From: Paracoccaceae bacterium
GTDB taxonomy: Bacteria; Pseudomonadota; Alphaproteobacteria; Rhodobacterales; Rhodobacteraceae
Direction: 5' to 3'
DNA: 64,000 nucleotides
Assembly: GCA_024742405.1 (NCBI GenBank)
Contig: JANSYP010000011.1
Span: 1-64,000, forward strand
Position 1 is the first letter of the stretch, and each line of letters starts with the position of its first letter. Shown here one piece after another: positions 1-7,626 of this stretch. The translations under genes were made by a program, and so were the position numbers. Below the pieces are notes generated by a model that was given only the letters and a program-made list of their open reading frames with translations, was not told the DNA's origin and did no database searches.

Positions 1-125
1 CCCCAGAAATCCTCCGGGTCCTCCACGGACAGCGCATACATCCGATCATATTCCCCGGATCCGATCTTCGCCTGACCCACAAACTCCGAACTCGGCGGAT
101 AAACGCCAGCGCCCTTCTCAAGCAT
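1..125 (-). CDS. acsA: Acetyl-CoA synthetase, N-terminal fragment (runs off window)
   Basis: Only the first 41 codons lie in the window; the gene continues beyond position 1. The start ATG (123-125, complement) follows a strong GAGGGAGAG ribosome site. The translation has a VYPPSSEFV stretch and a YALSVEDPEDFW stretch, which match the conserved N-terminus of AMP-forming acetate-CoA ligases, where 'YPPS.EF' and 'SVEDPE.FW' are near-invariant. These enzymes convert acetate, ATP and CoA to acetyl-CoA in the cytoplasm. Catalytic motifs are outside the window, so a close relative such as propionyl-CoA synthetase cannot be fully excluded. Confidence 0.8.
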   Translation of the reverse strand, partial: MLEKGAGVYPPSSEFVGQAKIGSGEYDRMYALSVEDPEDFW

Positions 126-768
126 CGCTCTCTCCCTCGACCCGGTGCGTGCGCATACCGGTCTTCCGTTTCGTGTCCGAACTGTCACGTGGACCGAACA
201 CTCATGGCGGTAACAGTAACATGAATTGAAAACCGGGGAACAAGCACCGGGAAAGGCGAAGCTTTTTTGTAAATTTCTTTTCGACGCGGCTGAAAACTAG
301 TTAAGTCGCTTAACCAAGCGTCAAAACTGCGAAGAATTTCTATATGTTGCGGCTATGGCTTTCGCCGCTATGACGCGTTCTGACGCAGCGCGCCTTTGCC
401 TTGGTGCGGTACCTGCGAGCGCTAACGCAGGGTGTGACATAATCGCGTCTGCGATAGCCGCTACCCGCATAGTGCATGGGCGGCGCGATGAGTCTGGATG
501 CGACACGGCCTCTACTTCTGCGGGTGCAGCATCCGATTCTCAGCTGAGTCGCAGGCCAAAACCCGTGTCAGATTCCTTTGGACGCGGAGGCGCACTGGTT
601 CTCACGGGACAAGGCCCGGTTCGGTCCGGATCGCCAGCGCGTACGGGACGCCGCGCGGTGCGGTTGTGCTTCGCCGCTGAGGGTCCCCGGAGGCAGCGAT
701 GGAACCTGCGCATGCCGCCAGAGCAATGGATAAAGGCCCGCCACGCGACGGGTACGAACTCTTAGCGG
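126..768. other. Intergenic region, no convincing gene
   Basis: This 640-bp stretch lies between the divergently read acs start and the 3' end of the glycosyl-phosphotransferase gene. Short open frames exist (for example 355-765), but they start without a ribosome site and resemble no family. The AT-rich part at about 190-350 is the likely acs promoter region. It contains the perfect inverted repeat listed separately at 300-314. Confidence 0.6.
300..314. promoter_or_regulatory. Short perfect inverted repeat upstream of acs
   Basis: GTTAAG-TCG-CTTAAC is a perfect 6-bp inverted repeat with a 3-bp centre, inside the AT-rich section about 175 bp upstream of the acs start codon. It could be an operator for acs. 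No regulator is assigned, and a repeat this short can arise by chance. Confidence 0.25.
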
Positions 769-2250
769 TCAGTAGGCATTCCGGGTGTCGAACAGCGCCG
801 CCGGTGTCGCCAGCAGGATGCGGAGATCGAGCCAGGGGGACCAGTTTTCAATGTACCACAGATCGTAAGCCACGCGACGGCGCAACGCCTCGGGGTCATC
901 GATCCCGCCGCGCGAGCCATGGATCTGTGCCCAGCCGGTGATCCCCGGCGGCAGACGGTGACGGGCGGAGTAGCCGGCGACCAGTTCGGCAAAGGCTTCC
1001 CGGCGCCCCGTCACGGCGTCGACCGCATGGGGGCGCGGTCCGACCAGCGACAGCTCGCCGCGCAGAACATTGAAGAGCTGGGGTAGTTCGTCGAGCGAGG
1101 TTTTTCGCAGAAAGGCGCCGACCCGTGTGACGCGCGGGTCGTTCTTGACCACGATCTCGCTTGCCTGCAGGTCGCATCGGTCCGCCCGCATGCTGCGGAA
1201 CTTGAACACGGCAACCTGACGCTCGTTGAAGCCGCTGCGCATTTGGCGGAACAGGATCGGGCCGGGGCTGTCGAGTCGGATCGCCAACGCGATCAGCACC
1301 AGCAGCGGCGACAGCGCAAGCACCGCCAGACTGGCGATGGTAACGTCGAACAGCCGTTTGAGCATCCGGCGCCGCAGCCCAAAGCTGCCCGCTTCCAGCA
1401 AGCTCAGCCGCGCCTGGCCGGGGGCCGGAACCGTATCGTCGAACCTGTAGTCCTTGCTGAACTGCGCAAGGTGAACCGGCAGCGGCAGTACTTCGAACTT
1501 GTCGAGCAGAATCGCGATCCGGTCGGTCGCCTCCAGCGGCAGCGCGATGACCACCATGTCGATCTCGGCGCTGCGGGCGAATCCCAGCAAGTCGTCGAAC
1601 CGGCCGATCTTGGGCACATCAAGCACCAGTTCGGGCGAGCGAGCGTCACTACGGTCGTCGAAAATGGCGCAGATCCGCACCGTATTCGCCGGGTTGGCAC
1701 GCAACCCTGTGATCAGGTCATGCGCAGGATCGCCGCCGCCCACGAGCACCGCGCGCCGTTCGGTCAGACCGGCCTCGACGGCCCAGCGGATCGCTGGCAC
1801 GAACCCCAGCCAGCGCAGTGCCAGAGGCAGGGCAAGAAGCGCCGCGCAGAGTGCCAGCGCATCTTCCAGGGGCACGTCCGCTGGCCGGTTCGCGACCAGA
1901 CCCGCCGCGAGGGGCGGCATTGCACAGACAGCAAGACGCCAGGTCTGTGCGCGCAGCGATGTCAACTGGCGCAGTCTGTAGCCGCCGCCATAGGCGACGA
2001 GCGCCACGGCCACCGCCGCCGCGGCCGTCGCGCCCCCGGCGGCGAGCCAGGGCGCAAAGCTTTCGGGCGGGTAAAGCGCGTAGGCCCCGAACCAGCCGAG
2101 CAGGCTCAACAGCGCTGCATCGACCGCAGCGACGCTCAGTGCGACGGCCTCCGCCGACAGGCGCGCCCGGCGGAACTGTCCGGCAAGACCGGCCGCCGCC
2201 GCATTCAGAGCGGGGGCAACAGGGCGTTCGGGCAATAGAGTGTCGGGCAT
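769..2250 (-). CDS. Exopolysaccharide polyprenyl glycosylphosphotransferase (WcaJ/ExoY-like)
   Basis: 493 aa. This type of integral membrane enzyme starts exopolysaccharide synthesis by moving a sugar-1-phosphate from a nucleotide sugar onto undecaprenyl phosphate. The first about 130 residues contain several hydrophobic segments. A central Rossmann-like part follows ([14 protein letters not shown]), the position of the CoA-binding-like domain of this family. The C-terminal bacterial sugar transferase domain, from about residue 300, shows KRLFDV, a membrane re-entrant stretch, [27 protein letters not shown] and SLVGPRP, all signature blocks. Length fits the full-length family. No polysaccharide cluster is adjacent, so it may act as a stand-alone initiator. 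The sugar substrate cannot be read from sequence. Confidence 0.88.
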   Translation of the reverse strand: MPDTLLPERPVAPALNAAAAGLAGQFRRARLSAEAVALSVAAVDAALLSLLGWFGAYALYPPESFAPWLAAGGATAAAAVAVALVAYGGGYRLRQLTSLRAQTWRLAVCAMPPLAAGLVANRPADVPLEDALALCAALLALPLALRWLGFVPAIRWAVEAGLTERRAVLVGGGDPAHDLITGLRANPANTVRICAIFDDRSDARSPELVLDVPKIGRFDDLLGFARSAEIDMVVIALPLEATDRIAILLDKFEVLPLPVHLAQFSKDYRFDDTVPAPGQARLSLLEAGSFGLRRRMLKRLFDVTIASLAVLALSPLLVLIALAIRLDSPGPILFRQMRSGFNERQVAVFKFRSMRADRCDLQASEIVVKNDPRVTRVGAFLRKTSLDELPQLFNVLRGELSLVGPRPHAVDAVTGRREAFAELVAGYSARHRLPPGITGWAQIHGSRGGIDDPEALRRRVAYDLWYIENWSPWLDLRILLATPAALFDTRNAY

Positions 2251-2397
2251 GCAAGCTGGTCCGTGCGAAGTGACGCGTCGGGTCTAGCGCAGAACTCTTA
2301 ATAGAAGCTGGTTGCCACAGCAGGTGGCGCCGAAGGACAAGCGCCCGGACAGGCTCGGTTCCCGACAGGTCAGGAAAAACGCGCCGAGCCGTCGGTG

Positions 2398-2925
2398 TCA
2401 CTCCTGGTCTAGCGCGCCGTAGCCCCCGAACGCAAAGAGCAGGGGGGTGCCCTCGGCGATGTCGACGGACAGCACGCGTCCCACCAGGATCACGTGATCG
2501 CCGGCGTCATGGGAGGCGTGCTGAACGCAGTCGAAGCGCGCCAGGCAGGCGTCGAGCACCGGTACCCCGTCGCGGCCTTCGTGCCAGGCGGTCTGATCAA
2601 AGAACCCCGGATCCCTCGCGAATCCGTTGGAGAGGGTCTGCTGGTCGGCGTCGAGCACGTGGATCGCAAAGCGCTGCGCCGGGGCAAAGACATGAAACCT
2701 GTCGGACGCCTTGCCCAAGCACCACAACACCAGAGGCGGCTCCAGGGAGACGCTGGAAAAGCTGTTTGCTGTCATGCCGACCGGGCCTTCCGGAGTGCCG
2801 GTCGTCACCACGGTAACACCCGTGGCGAAGCGGCCGAACGCATGGCGCAGCAGGCGTTCATTGTCCGGTGCAGGCACAAAGCTCTCCCGGGCGCGGTCCT
2901 GGCTCACGGTCATCGTTCCATCCAT
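2398..2925 (-). CDS. Flavin reductase-like (FMN-binding) domain protein
   Basis: 175 aa from the ATG at 2925, chosen because AAGGTG precedes it at good spacing; the frame stays open upstream to 3018, but that extension is low-complexity. The N-terminal part has RHAFGRFATGVTVVTT and GMTANSFSSVSLEPPLVLWCL, the flavin-binding signature of the FlaRed family (HpaC/RutF-type NAD(P)H:flavin oxidoreductases). Such enzymes supply reduced FMN/FAD to a partner monooxygenase. No monooxygenase is adjacent, so the partner is unknown. It is read away from the hemP operon and separated from it by about 800 bp. Confidence 0.88.
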   Translation of the reverse strand: MDGTMTVSQDRARESFVPAPDNERLLRHAFGRFATGVTVVTTGTPEGPVGMTANSFSSVSLEPPLVLWCLGKASDRFHVFAPAQRFAIHVLDADQQTLSNGFARDPGFFDQTAWHEGRDGVPVLDACLARFDCVQHASHDAGDHVILVGRVLSVDIAEGTPLLFAFGGYGALDQE

Positions 2926-3324
2926 CTCGACACCTTGGCGTTTGTCGCCCGGCAGGGGGCAGAAATCATATCTTGCCGCGCGCGACCAGCGCTGACGGTG
3001 CGGGTGCGTGCCCGCCACCCGCCAAAACTAATGCATACGGCTCGAACGACCATGCCCGGGGCGTGTTTGTGTCCATCCGGTGTTGCGGTGACGCTCGGAG
3101 CGTTGCTCGGAATACGGGTTGCACTCATGAGGTTGCAGCGCACGCCCCGGGCTGCGGTCAACTGCCGCGCTGGTTTCGGTGGGGCAGGGTCAGTCAGGTG
3201 ACGCCACATTGGTGCGGTCCGGTCAAATCGGACGCGGCGGTGAGCAACGTGCTTCGCGCGCGACGTATGGCACGAAACTGAGAGACCATCGGTTTCGCCA
3301 AAGGCTGCAAGTTCATGAGTTAAA

Positions 3325-3339
3325 ATGTAAAATTTACAT
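3325..3339. promoter_or_regulatory. Perfect 15-bp palindrome ATGTAAA-A-TTTACAT
   Basis: Two 7-bp arms around a single central base, inside a short AT-rich patch in otherwise GC-rich DNA. The geometry is that of a dimeric repressor site. It lies 400 bp upstream of both the flavin reductase start (2925) and hemP (3726), so neither assignment is secure. It does not fit the iron-box pattern found 140 bp further on. Confidence 0.4.
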
Positions 3340-3477
3340 GGCCCGCGCCGGGGGCGAACGGCAGGCACTGCAACGCCGCGCGTCAAAGCTAGCCCAGCCG
3401 GGCAGGACATCGCCGGCGCGGGCAAGCGGCATCGCGCCGCGCGCCTTGGTCGCTCCAGCAGTCCCCGACTCAATTCT

Positions 3478-3492
3478 TGACCAAGTTAGTCA
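3478..3492. promoter_or_regulatory. TGA-N9-TCA iron-type box 1 upstream of hemP
   Basis: TGA at 3478-3480 and TCA at 3490-3492 are separated by nine bases, with a further T..A match outside the core. TGA-N9-TCA is the architecture described for RirA/iron-Rhizo and related iron-Rhodo boxes in alphaproteobacteria. It is spaced 28 bp from box 2, so two dimers could bind side by side. The assignment rests on motif shape and on the iron genes downstream. Confidence 0.5.
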
Positions 3493-3505
3493 GCATTGAC
3501 ATTCC

Positions 3506-3520
3506 TGAGTGATCCTATCA
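3506..3520. promoter_or_regulatory. TGA-N9-TCA iron-type box 2 upstream of hemP
   Basis: CCTGAG...TATCAACAAA contains TGA at 3506-3508 and TCA at 3518-3520. The same extended sequence, CCTGAGT then about six variable bases then TATCAACAAA, recurs upstream of the di-haem oxidoreductase operon at 7627-7641. The shared flanks make it likely that one iron regulator controls both operons. Confidence 0.62.
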
Positions 3521-3725
3521 ACAAATACGAAACGCCTTAGCCAGCCCTGCATCGCAGCACGGCACAGCCCAGGACATGCCGACGGAGCCCGATCATGACC
3601 CGAGCGCGCAAGAGGACTGGCCAGACACGCGGTCTCCCCCGCAAACACCCGGTTCATCCGGCTCAACCCTGCGCAGGCCTTCGCCACCCGCGGATGTCGC
3701 GACGCCGCATTCCCGGTGACGGGCG

Positions 3726-3911
3726 ATGAAAGACACCCGTTTCGAAGTGTCCGATCCTGACACCCCTCGCAACGCGCACGACGCGCGCTCCGCGCCGGTC
3801 TACAAGGCGCTGGATCTCACCGACGGGGGCAAGCGCGCGCAAATCGTTCTCGGGGACCAGATCTACACGCTCTCCATCACCCGCTCCGGCAAGCTGATCC
3901 TGACCAAATGA
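3726..3911 (+). CDS. hemP: Hemin uptake protein HemP/HmuP
   Basis: 61 aa. The C-terminal half, with LGDQIYTLSITRSGKLILTK, is the hallmark of the HemP/HmuP family, small cytoplasmic proteins found with haem and iron uptake genes. In Bradyrhizobium, HmuP acts with Irr as a co-activator of haem-uptake genes. The length is normal for the family with a short variable N-terminal extension. It heads an operon, its stop overlapping the next start (ATGA at 3908-3911). Two TGA-N9-TCA boxes lie 200-250 bp upstream, suggesting expression under iron limitation. No haem receptor or haem ABC transporter is visible nearby, so here it seems to serve the imelysin operon or act in trans. Confidence 0.9.
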   Translation: MKDTRFEVSDPDTPRNAHDARSAPVYKALDLTDGGKRAQIVLGDQIYTLSITRSGKLILTK

Positions 3912-4450
3912 GCGCCGTGGATCGCAATGCAGCGCCCATCGGCCATCTTGCCGATCTGCCGGCCGACGAGGCCGACCTGATCGTGACCCTGCGGCAATGG
4001 TGCGACGGCCCGTCGGGACAGGCGGCGGTCTGGAACAGTTTTGCCACGCGTCTGGGACCGGAAAAGGGGCGCCGGGCGCTCCGCGCGTTCGAGGATCTGG
4101 TCACACTCTTCGACACCCACAGCCGCCGACAACTCATGCGCAACGAGGTCTGCTGCCGTTGTGTCGGGGCGGATGAGTGCGTCTTTGCCCGCTTCGTCTC
4201 GCAGGCCGCGGCGGGCGCGCGCGAGGATGCGATGCTGATGGCCATGCTGATCGTGCGCCCCGATATGGCGCCCGGCCTGACCGCGCTGGCCGAGCAGGTC
4301 GGGCTGATCCTGCGTCAGGGCCTTTGCCGGACGCTCGCAGAGGATGCGGAGGAAGGGTCACCATCCCGCCCGAAACGCAGATCGAGACCCGGCGCGCGCA
4401 GGCGCGCCACCCGACCCGGTCAAACCACAAAACCACCAACAATGCACTAG
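3908..4450 (+). CDS. Unknown protein with clustered cysteines, hemP operon
   Basis: 180 aa, function not recognised. It overlaps the hemP stop by 4 bp, so translation is probably coupled, and it ends 11 bp before the imelysin start. The body (residues 1-150) is predicted soluble and mostly helical. A compact NEVCCRCVGADEC segment at about residues 78-90 puts four cysteines together, as in a small metal or Fe-S site, and QLMR and FARF segments flank it. The last 30 residues are Arg/Pro-rich and look disordered. No signal peptide is seen, so the likely site is cytoplasmic. Its place between HemP and a periplasmic iron protein suggests an iron-sensing or accessory role; that is inference. Confidence 0.75.
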   Translation: MSAVDRNAAPIGHLADLPADEADLIVTLRQWCDGPSGQAAVWNSFATRLGPEKGRRALRAFEDLVTLFDTHSRRQLMRNEVCCRCVGADECVFARFVSQAAAGAREDAMLMAMLIVRPDMAPGLTALAEQVGLILRQGLCRTLAEDAEEGSPSRPKRRSRPGARRRATRPGQTTKPPTMH

Positions 4451-4461
4451 AGGGACCTACC

Positions 4462-5724
4462 ATGACATCCAGACTACTCGCAGGAACTGCGCTCGCCCTG
4501 CTGCTTGCCAGCCCGGCACTTGCGGTCGAAAAGGGAGAGGTGCTCGACACCTATTCCGACATCGCCGCGGCGAAGTACGCTGACAGCGTCACGACGGCGA
4601 AGACGCTCCAGGCAGCGGTCGACGCGCTCATCGCGGAACCGTCCGCGGAAGCGCTGCAGGCGGCCAAGGAGGCATGGCTGGCCTCGCGCGTGCCCTACCA
4701 GCAGACCGAGGTCTACCGGTTCGGCAACGCCATCGTCGACGATTGGGAAGGCAAGGTGAATGCTTGGCCGCTCGACGAGGGTCTGATCGACTATGTCGAC
4801 GCGTCCTACGGCGGACCGACCGACGAAAACGAAGCCGCCGCGCTCAATGTCATCGCGACCCCGACCTTCACGCTTTCGGGCCAGGAGATCGACGCCACCG
4901 AGATCACCCCCGAGCTTCTGGAGGCCACGCTGCACGAGGCGGACGGGGTCGAGGCCAATGTCGCCACCGGCTACCATGCGGTTGAATTTCTGCTCTGGGG
5001 CCAGGATCTGAACGGCCATGGCACCGGTGCCGGCAACCGTCCTTGGACCGACTATGCTGCGGGCGACGATTGCACGGGCGGCAATTGCGACCGACGCGCG
5101 GCCTATCTGAAGGCAGCCACGGACCTGCTGGTCAGCGATCTGGAATGGATGGCGGCCCAATGGACCCCGGACGGAGAGGCCCGCGCCACCCTGATGGAAG
5201 ATGAGGATGCCGGGATCGTCGCGATCCTGACCGGCATGGGCTCGCTCTCCTACGGCGAGCAGGCCGGTGAGCGGATGCGCCTCGGCCTGATGCTGAACGA
5301 CCCGGAAGAGGAGCATGACTGCTTTGCCGACAACACCCACAACAGCCATTTCTACGACGGCGTGGGCATCCGGAATGTCTATCTCGGCCGCTATGTCGGC
5401 ACCGATGGCACCGTGACAGGGGGCCCGAGCCTCAGCGAACTTGTCGCGCAGTCTGATGAGGCGCTCGATGCCGAGCTTCAGCTCAAACTCGCCACCACTG
5501 TGCTCGCGCTTGGCGAGATCAAGTCTGCGGCCGAGGCCGGCTTCAAGTACGACATGATGCTGGAACGCGGCAATGCCGAGGGTGAGGCGCTGATCATGGG
5601 CGGGGTTAATGCGCTCATCGACCAGACCCGCTCCATCGAACGCGTGGTTGCGGCACTTGGTCTCGAAGCCATCCAGTTCGAAGGCTCCGATAGTCTCGAC
5701 AACCCGGACGCCGTTTTCCAGTAA
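4462..5724 (+). CDS. Imelysin-family (M75) periplasmic iron-regulated protein 1
   Basis: 420 aa from the ATG at 4462, which is followed by a clear signal peptide (MTSRLLAGTALALLLASPALA) cleaved after residue 21. The family, named for IrpA and IcmP, comprises periplasmic or outer-membrane-associated proteins used in iron uptake; the peptidase activity is debated. The canonical GxHxxE motif is present as GYHAVEFLLWGQD near residue 173, followed by GNRPWTDY. A second duplicated half contains HNSHFYDGVGIRNVYLG, typical of the longer imelysins. It is the third gene of the hemP operon. The matched second imelysin at 9189 is shorter and lacks the His. Confidence 0.92.
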   Translation: MTSRLLAGTALALLLASPALAVEKGEVLDTYSDIAAAKYADSVTTAKTLQAAVDALIAEPSAEALQAAKEAWLASRVPYQQTEVYRFGNAIVDDWEGKVNAWPLDEGLIDYVDASYGGPTDENEAAALNVIATPTFTLSGQEIDATEITPELLEATLHEADGVEANVATGYHAVEFLLWGQDLNGHGTGAGNRPWTDYAAGDDCTGGNCDRRAAYLKAATDLLVSDLEWMAAQWTPDGEARATLMEDEDAGIVAILTGMGSLSYGEQAGERMRLGLMLNDPEEEHDCFADNTHNSHFYDGVGIRNVYLGRYVGTDGTVTGGPSLSELVAQSDEALDAELQLKLATTVLALGEIKSAAEAGFKYDMMLERGNAEGEALIMGGVNALIDQTRSIERVVAALGLEAIQFEGSDSLDNPDAVFQ

Positions 5725-5778
5725 CCCCCATCCAAGCCGGCGGGGGCTCCGGTCCCCGCCGTTTCGCCAGGAGAACCC

Positions 5779-6036
5779 ATGAGTAAACTGCCGTCGCCCT
5801 GCATCAGCGTCTGCAAGTTCAAGATCAAAGGCGGCCATTGTATCGGCTGCTCGATGACAAAGGCGCAGAAGTCGCTCTTCAAGAAACTCAAGAAGGACAA
5901 GGCGCGCGAAGCCTTCGTGACGATGCTCTCGGCGCAACAGGACGCTGTCGGCTCGGCCAAGGGCTGGGTCGCGAAATACCTCCGCAAATGCGCCAAGAAA
6001 AAGGCCAAGGTGCCGCCTCTTTTGCGGCGCGTGTGA
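5779..6036 (+). CDS. DUF1289-type small Cys-rich protein, copy 1
   Basis: 85 aa. It starts with SPCISVCKFKIKGGHCIGC, the Cx3C...Cx2C pattern of the DUF1289 (YdhL-like) family, which probably binds a metal. The remainder is strongly basic (many Lys), with KCAKKKAK near the end, so it may contact nucleic acid or an acidic partner. A GGAG ribosome site precedes the ATG. It follows the imelysin by 54 bp and precedes a diverged copy of itself by 47 bp. DUF1289 proteins have no firm function; the iron operon setting suggests an iron or Fe-S link by association only. Confidence 0.8.
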   Translation: MSKLPSPCISVCKFKIKGGHCIGCSMTKAQKSLFKKLKKDKAREAFVTMLSAQQDAVGSAKGWVAKYLRKCAKKKAKVPPLLRRV

Positions 6037-6083
6037 TTCCCCATATCTGACCGGCTGCCCCACGCGACCCGCCAGGAGATCCC

Positions 6084-6341
6084 ATGTCCAAATTGCCGTC
6101 CCCCTGCCTCGACATCTGTAAACACAAGATCCGCGGCGGCTACTGCATCGCCTGCGGCATGACAAAGCAGCAGAAACGGCTCTATGACGGGATCCGGGAC
6201 GAAGCGTCCCAGCGCGCTTTCATCGAGGACCTCATGGCCCAGCAGCAGCGCGTGAAATCGGCCAAGACCTGGCCCATGGAATATGCCGGAAAGTGCGCCC
6301 GGCAGGGGGTGAACCCCCCCTTTACGCTGTCGGACGGCTAA
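6084..6341 (+). CDS. DUF1289-type small Cys-rich protein, copy 2
   Basis: 85 aa, the same length as copy 1 and clearly its tandem paralogue: both begin MSKLPSPC and keep K.KI.GG.CI.C.MTK at the same positions. This copy reads SPCLDICKHKIRGGYCIACGMTK, again with four N-terminal cysteines, and retains a late Cys in AGKCARQG. It is less basic than copy 1. It is the last gene of the hemP operon, ending about 40 bp before a strong bidirectional terminator. Retention of both copies despite divergence suggests that they are not redundant. Confidence 0.8.
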   Translation: MSKLPSPCLDICKHKIRGGYCIACGMTKQQKRLYDGIRDEASQRAFIEDLMAQQQRVKSAKTWPMEYAGKCARQGVNPPFTLSDG

Positions 6342-6377
6342 GGGCGCGGACGCGCGTGACACGGGTGCCCGGAACGA

Positions 6378-6414
6378 AAAACAGGCCGACCGTGGGCAAC
6401 GGTCGGCCTGTTTT
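6378..6414. terminator. Bidirectional terminator between the DUF1289 pair and dps
   Basis: A 16-bp perfect stem, AAAACAGGCCGACCGT paired with its complement, around a 5-base loop (GGGCA). The T-run at the 3' end and the A-run at the 5' end give a U-tract on both strands. It sits between the convergent DUF1289 operon and dps, so it can end both transcripts. Confidence 0.9.
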
Positions 6415-6452
6415 GTGTCACATAATCGCTTGGGCCAACTCAGGCCCCGCGA

Positions 6453-6923
6453 TCACTCCAGGTGCGAGCGCAGCATCCAGGCGAACTTTTCATGGACCTG
6501 GCCGCGCTGGATGCAGAGATCCTCGGTCAGCGTATCGCCATGCCCGGCGCTCAGCTCGCCGCAGCCCGCCAGCGTTTCCGCCACGGTTTCCTGCGCCTCG
6601 AGCAGATACTTGATCATCTCCTTGTCGGAGGCATGCCCGTCATGCTCTTTGACCTTCGAGCGCGCGACCATGCCGGCCAGCGTGCCTTCGGCATGGGCAC
6701 CAAGGGCGCGGATGCGTTCGGCCAGCTCGTCCTGGCCTTCGAAGTGATCCTCGTAGATCTCCTGAAACAGCGCGTGCAGCGGGCCAAAGGCCATGCCGGT
6801 CACATTCCAGTGGAAATTCTGCGCCAGCATCGTGGTCACGGCGGTTTCCGCGACACTCTGGTTGAGAGCGTTGCAAATATCTGTCTGGGCATCGGTGCCC
6901 AGCGAAGCGGCTGTTTGTGTCAT
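6453..6923 (-). CDS. dps: Dps-family ferritin-like DNA protection protein
   Basis: 156 aa from the ATG at 6923 (an in-frame ATG at 6938 is possible). Dps dodecamers oxidise Fe(II) with peroxide, store iron and can coat DNA. The ferroxidase ligands are visible in NFHWNVTG, HALFQEIYEDHFEGQDELAERIRALG, matching the H...D...E pattern at the dimer interface. Length is typical, without a long DNA-binding tail. It converges on the hemP operon, sharing its terminator. An Irr-type palindrome lies 66 bp upstream of the start, so control by Irr or another iron sensor is likely. Confidence 0.93.
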   Translation of the reverse strand: MTQTAASLGTDAQTDICNALNQSVAETAVTTMLAQNFHWNVTGMAFGPLHALFQEIYEDHFEGQDELAERIRALGAHAEGTLAGMVARSKVKEHDGHASDKEMIKYLLEAQETVAETLAGCGELSAGHGDTLTEDLCIQRGQVHEKFAWMLRSHLE

Positions 6924-6985
6924 GTATTCTTTCCTCAACTAGACGACCCGGACGTGCGGTGGCTGGCGTCGAGCTGGCTTCCGCC

Positions 6986-7004
6986 TTCTAGAATTATTCT
7001 AAAA
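6986..7004. promoter_or_regulatory. Irr-type iron control element (TAGAA-N3-TTCTA) upstream of dps
   Basis: A perfect 13-bp inverted repeat, TAGAA-TTA-TTCTA (6989-7001), with T-rich/A-rich flanks. It matches the iron control element bound by Irr in rhizobia and relatives (TTTAGAA-N3-TTCTAAA) except at the outer bases. It lies 66-78 bp upstream of the dps ATG. Irr acts on iron-storage genes in this group when haem or iron is scarce. Confidence 0.68.
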
Positions 7005-7112
7005 GAGGCGGTGAACAACCCAAAAAAACCTGACAAAAACGCTTTTTTTGCGCGGCCAGATCCGACGCTGCCTCCTTGGTTTCATTTTGGGGCCCGGTCG
7101 GCCCGGCCGTAC

Positions 7113-7568
7113 CTACGATCCGCCGCAGGCCGTGCGCCTTGCAGCGGTACCGGGCGGGGTGATCAGCCCGTGCAGCAGGAACGCCACGGAGCGGCGGTAT
7201 TCATGCGGGATCCGGCGCGACAGCAGAAAGGTGACGCTGTCCATGTCGCCACCCTCCAGCCGGTCGATCAGCCGCAGCAGCCAGCTTTCGTCGAAACTCA
7301 CCTCGGTGGCGCCGGGCCGATGGATGATGGGCCGTTTGCCGAGCGCCTGGCCCAGCGTGCGCAGCAACGCCCGCGCGAACAGGATCGGAGCCCGGTCGGT
7401 ATCGAGCGTCAAGAGGTTGCAGGCGCGGTGCAGGTCCAGATGCGCCGCCGTGCGGCAGCGCGCCGCCTGGGTGCGTAGCAATTCCAGCCGCGCGTCGGGA
7501 TCGCGCGCGACGAACACCTCTCGGGTGTCATCCTCATGGCTGGGCAGAAACAGGGCGTCGGCAAGCAT
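7113..7568 (-). CDS. Unknown 151-aa protein in the iron locus
   Basis: 151 aa, family not recognised. It has no signal peptide or membrane segment. The sequence is a mixed helical protein with RRIPHEYRRSVAFLLHGL near the end and an Arg/Ala-rich middle. It lies between dps and the di-haem oxidoreductase operon, divergent from the latter with a 94-bp gap holding a TGA-N9-TCA box that could serve both directions. Codon use resembles the neighbours. A wholly spurious frame is possible, but length, position and a sensible ATG make a real gene more likely. Confidence 0.55.
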   Translation of the reverse strand: MLADALFLPSHEDDTREVFVARDPDARLELLRTQAARCRTAAHLDLHRACNLLTLDTDRAPILFARALLRTLGQALGKRPIIHRPGATEVSFDESWLLRLIDRLEGGDMDSVTFLLSRRIPHEYRRSVAFLLHGLITPPGTAARRTACGGS

Positions 7569-7626
7569 CGGTCAGCTCATTATTTCTGTACTGCGGCAAA
7601 ATCGACGGCGACCCTGTCCGCTTTCC

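Larger units (their letters stand above)
2926..3725. other. Long divergent intergenic region with regulatory repeats
   Basis: Eight hundred bases between the divergent flavin reductase and hemP. No gene is supported: overlapping frames on both strands have no ribosome sites and no family likeness. Palindromes are concentrated in it: a 15-bp dyad at 3325-3339 and two TGA-N9-TCA boxes at 3478-3492 and 3506-3520, each listed separately. This is far longer than hemP would need for a simple promoter, so an unseen small RNA cannot be ruled out. Confidence 0.55.

Noticed and set aside
355-765. 136-codon open frame upstream of the glycosylphosphotransferase
   Set aside because: No ribosome site, low-complexity Ala/Arg/Ser-rich translation, and overlapping frames of similar length in the same DNA, as expected from high GC content.
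4474-6165. 563-codon minus-strand frame opposite imelysin 1
   Set aside because: Antisense to an intact, well-supported gene plus two small genes with clear family motifs.
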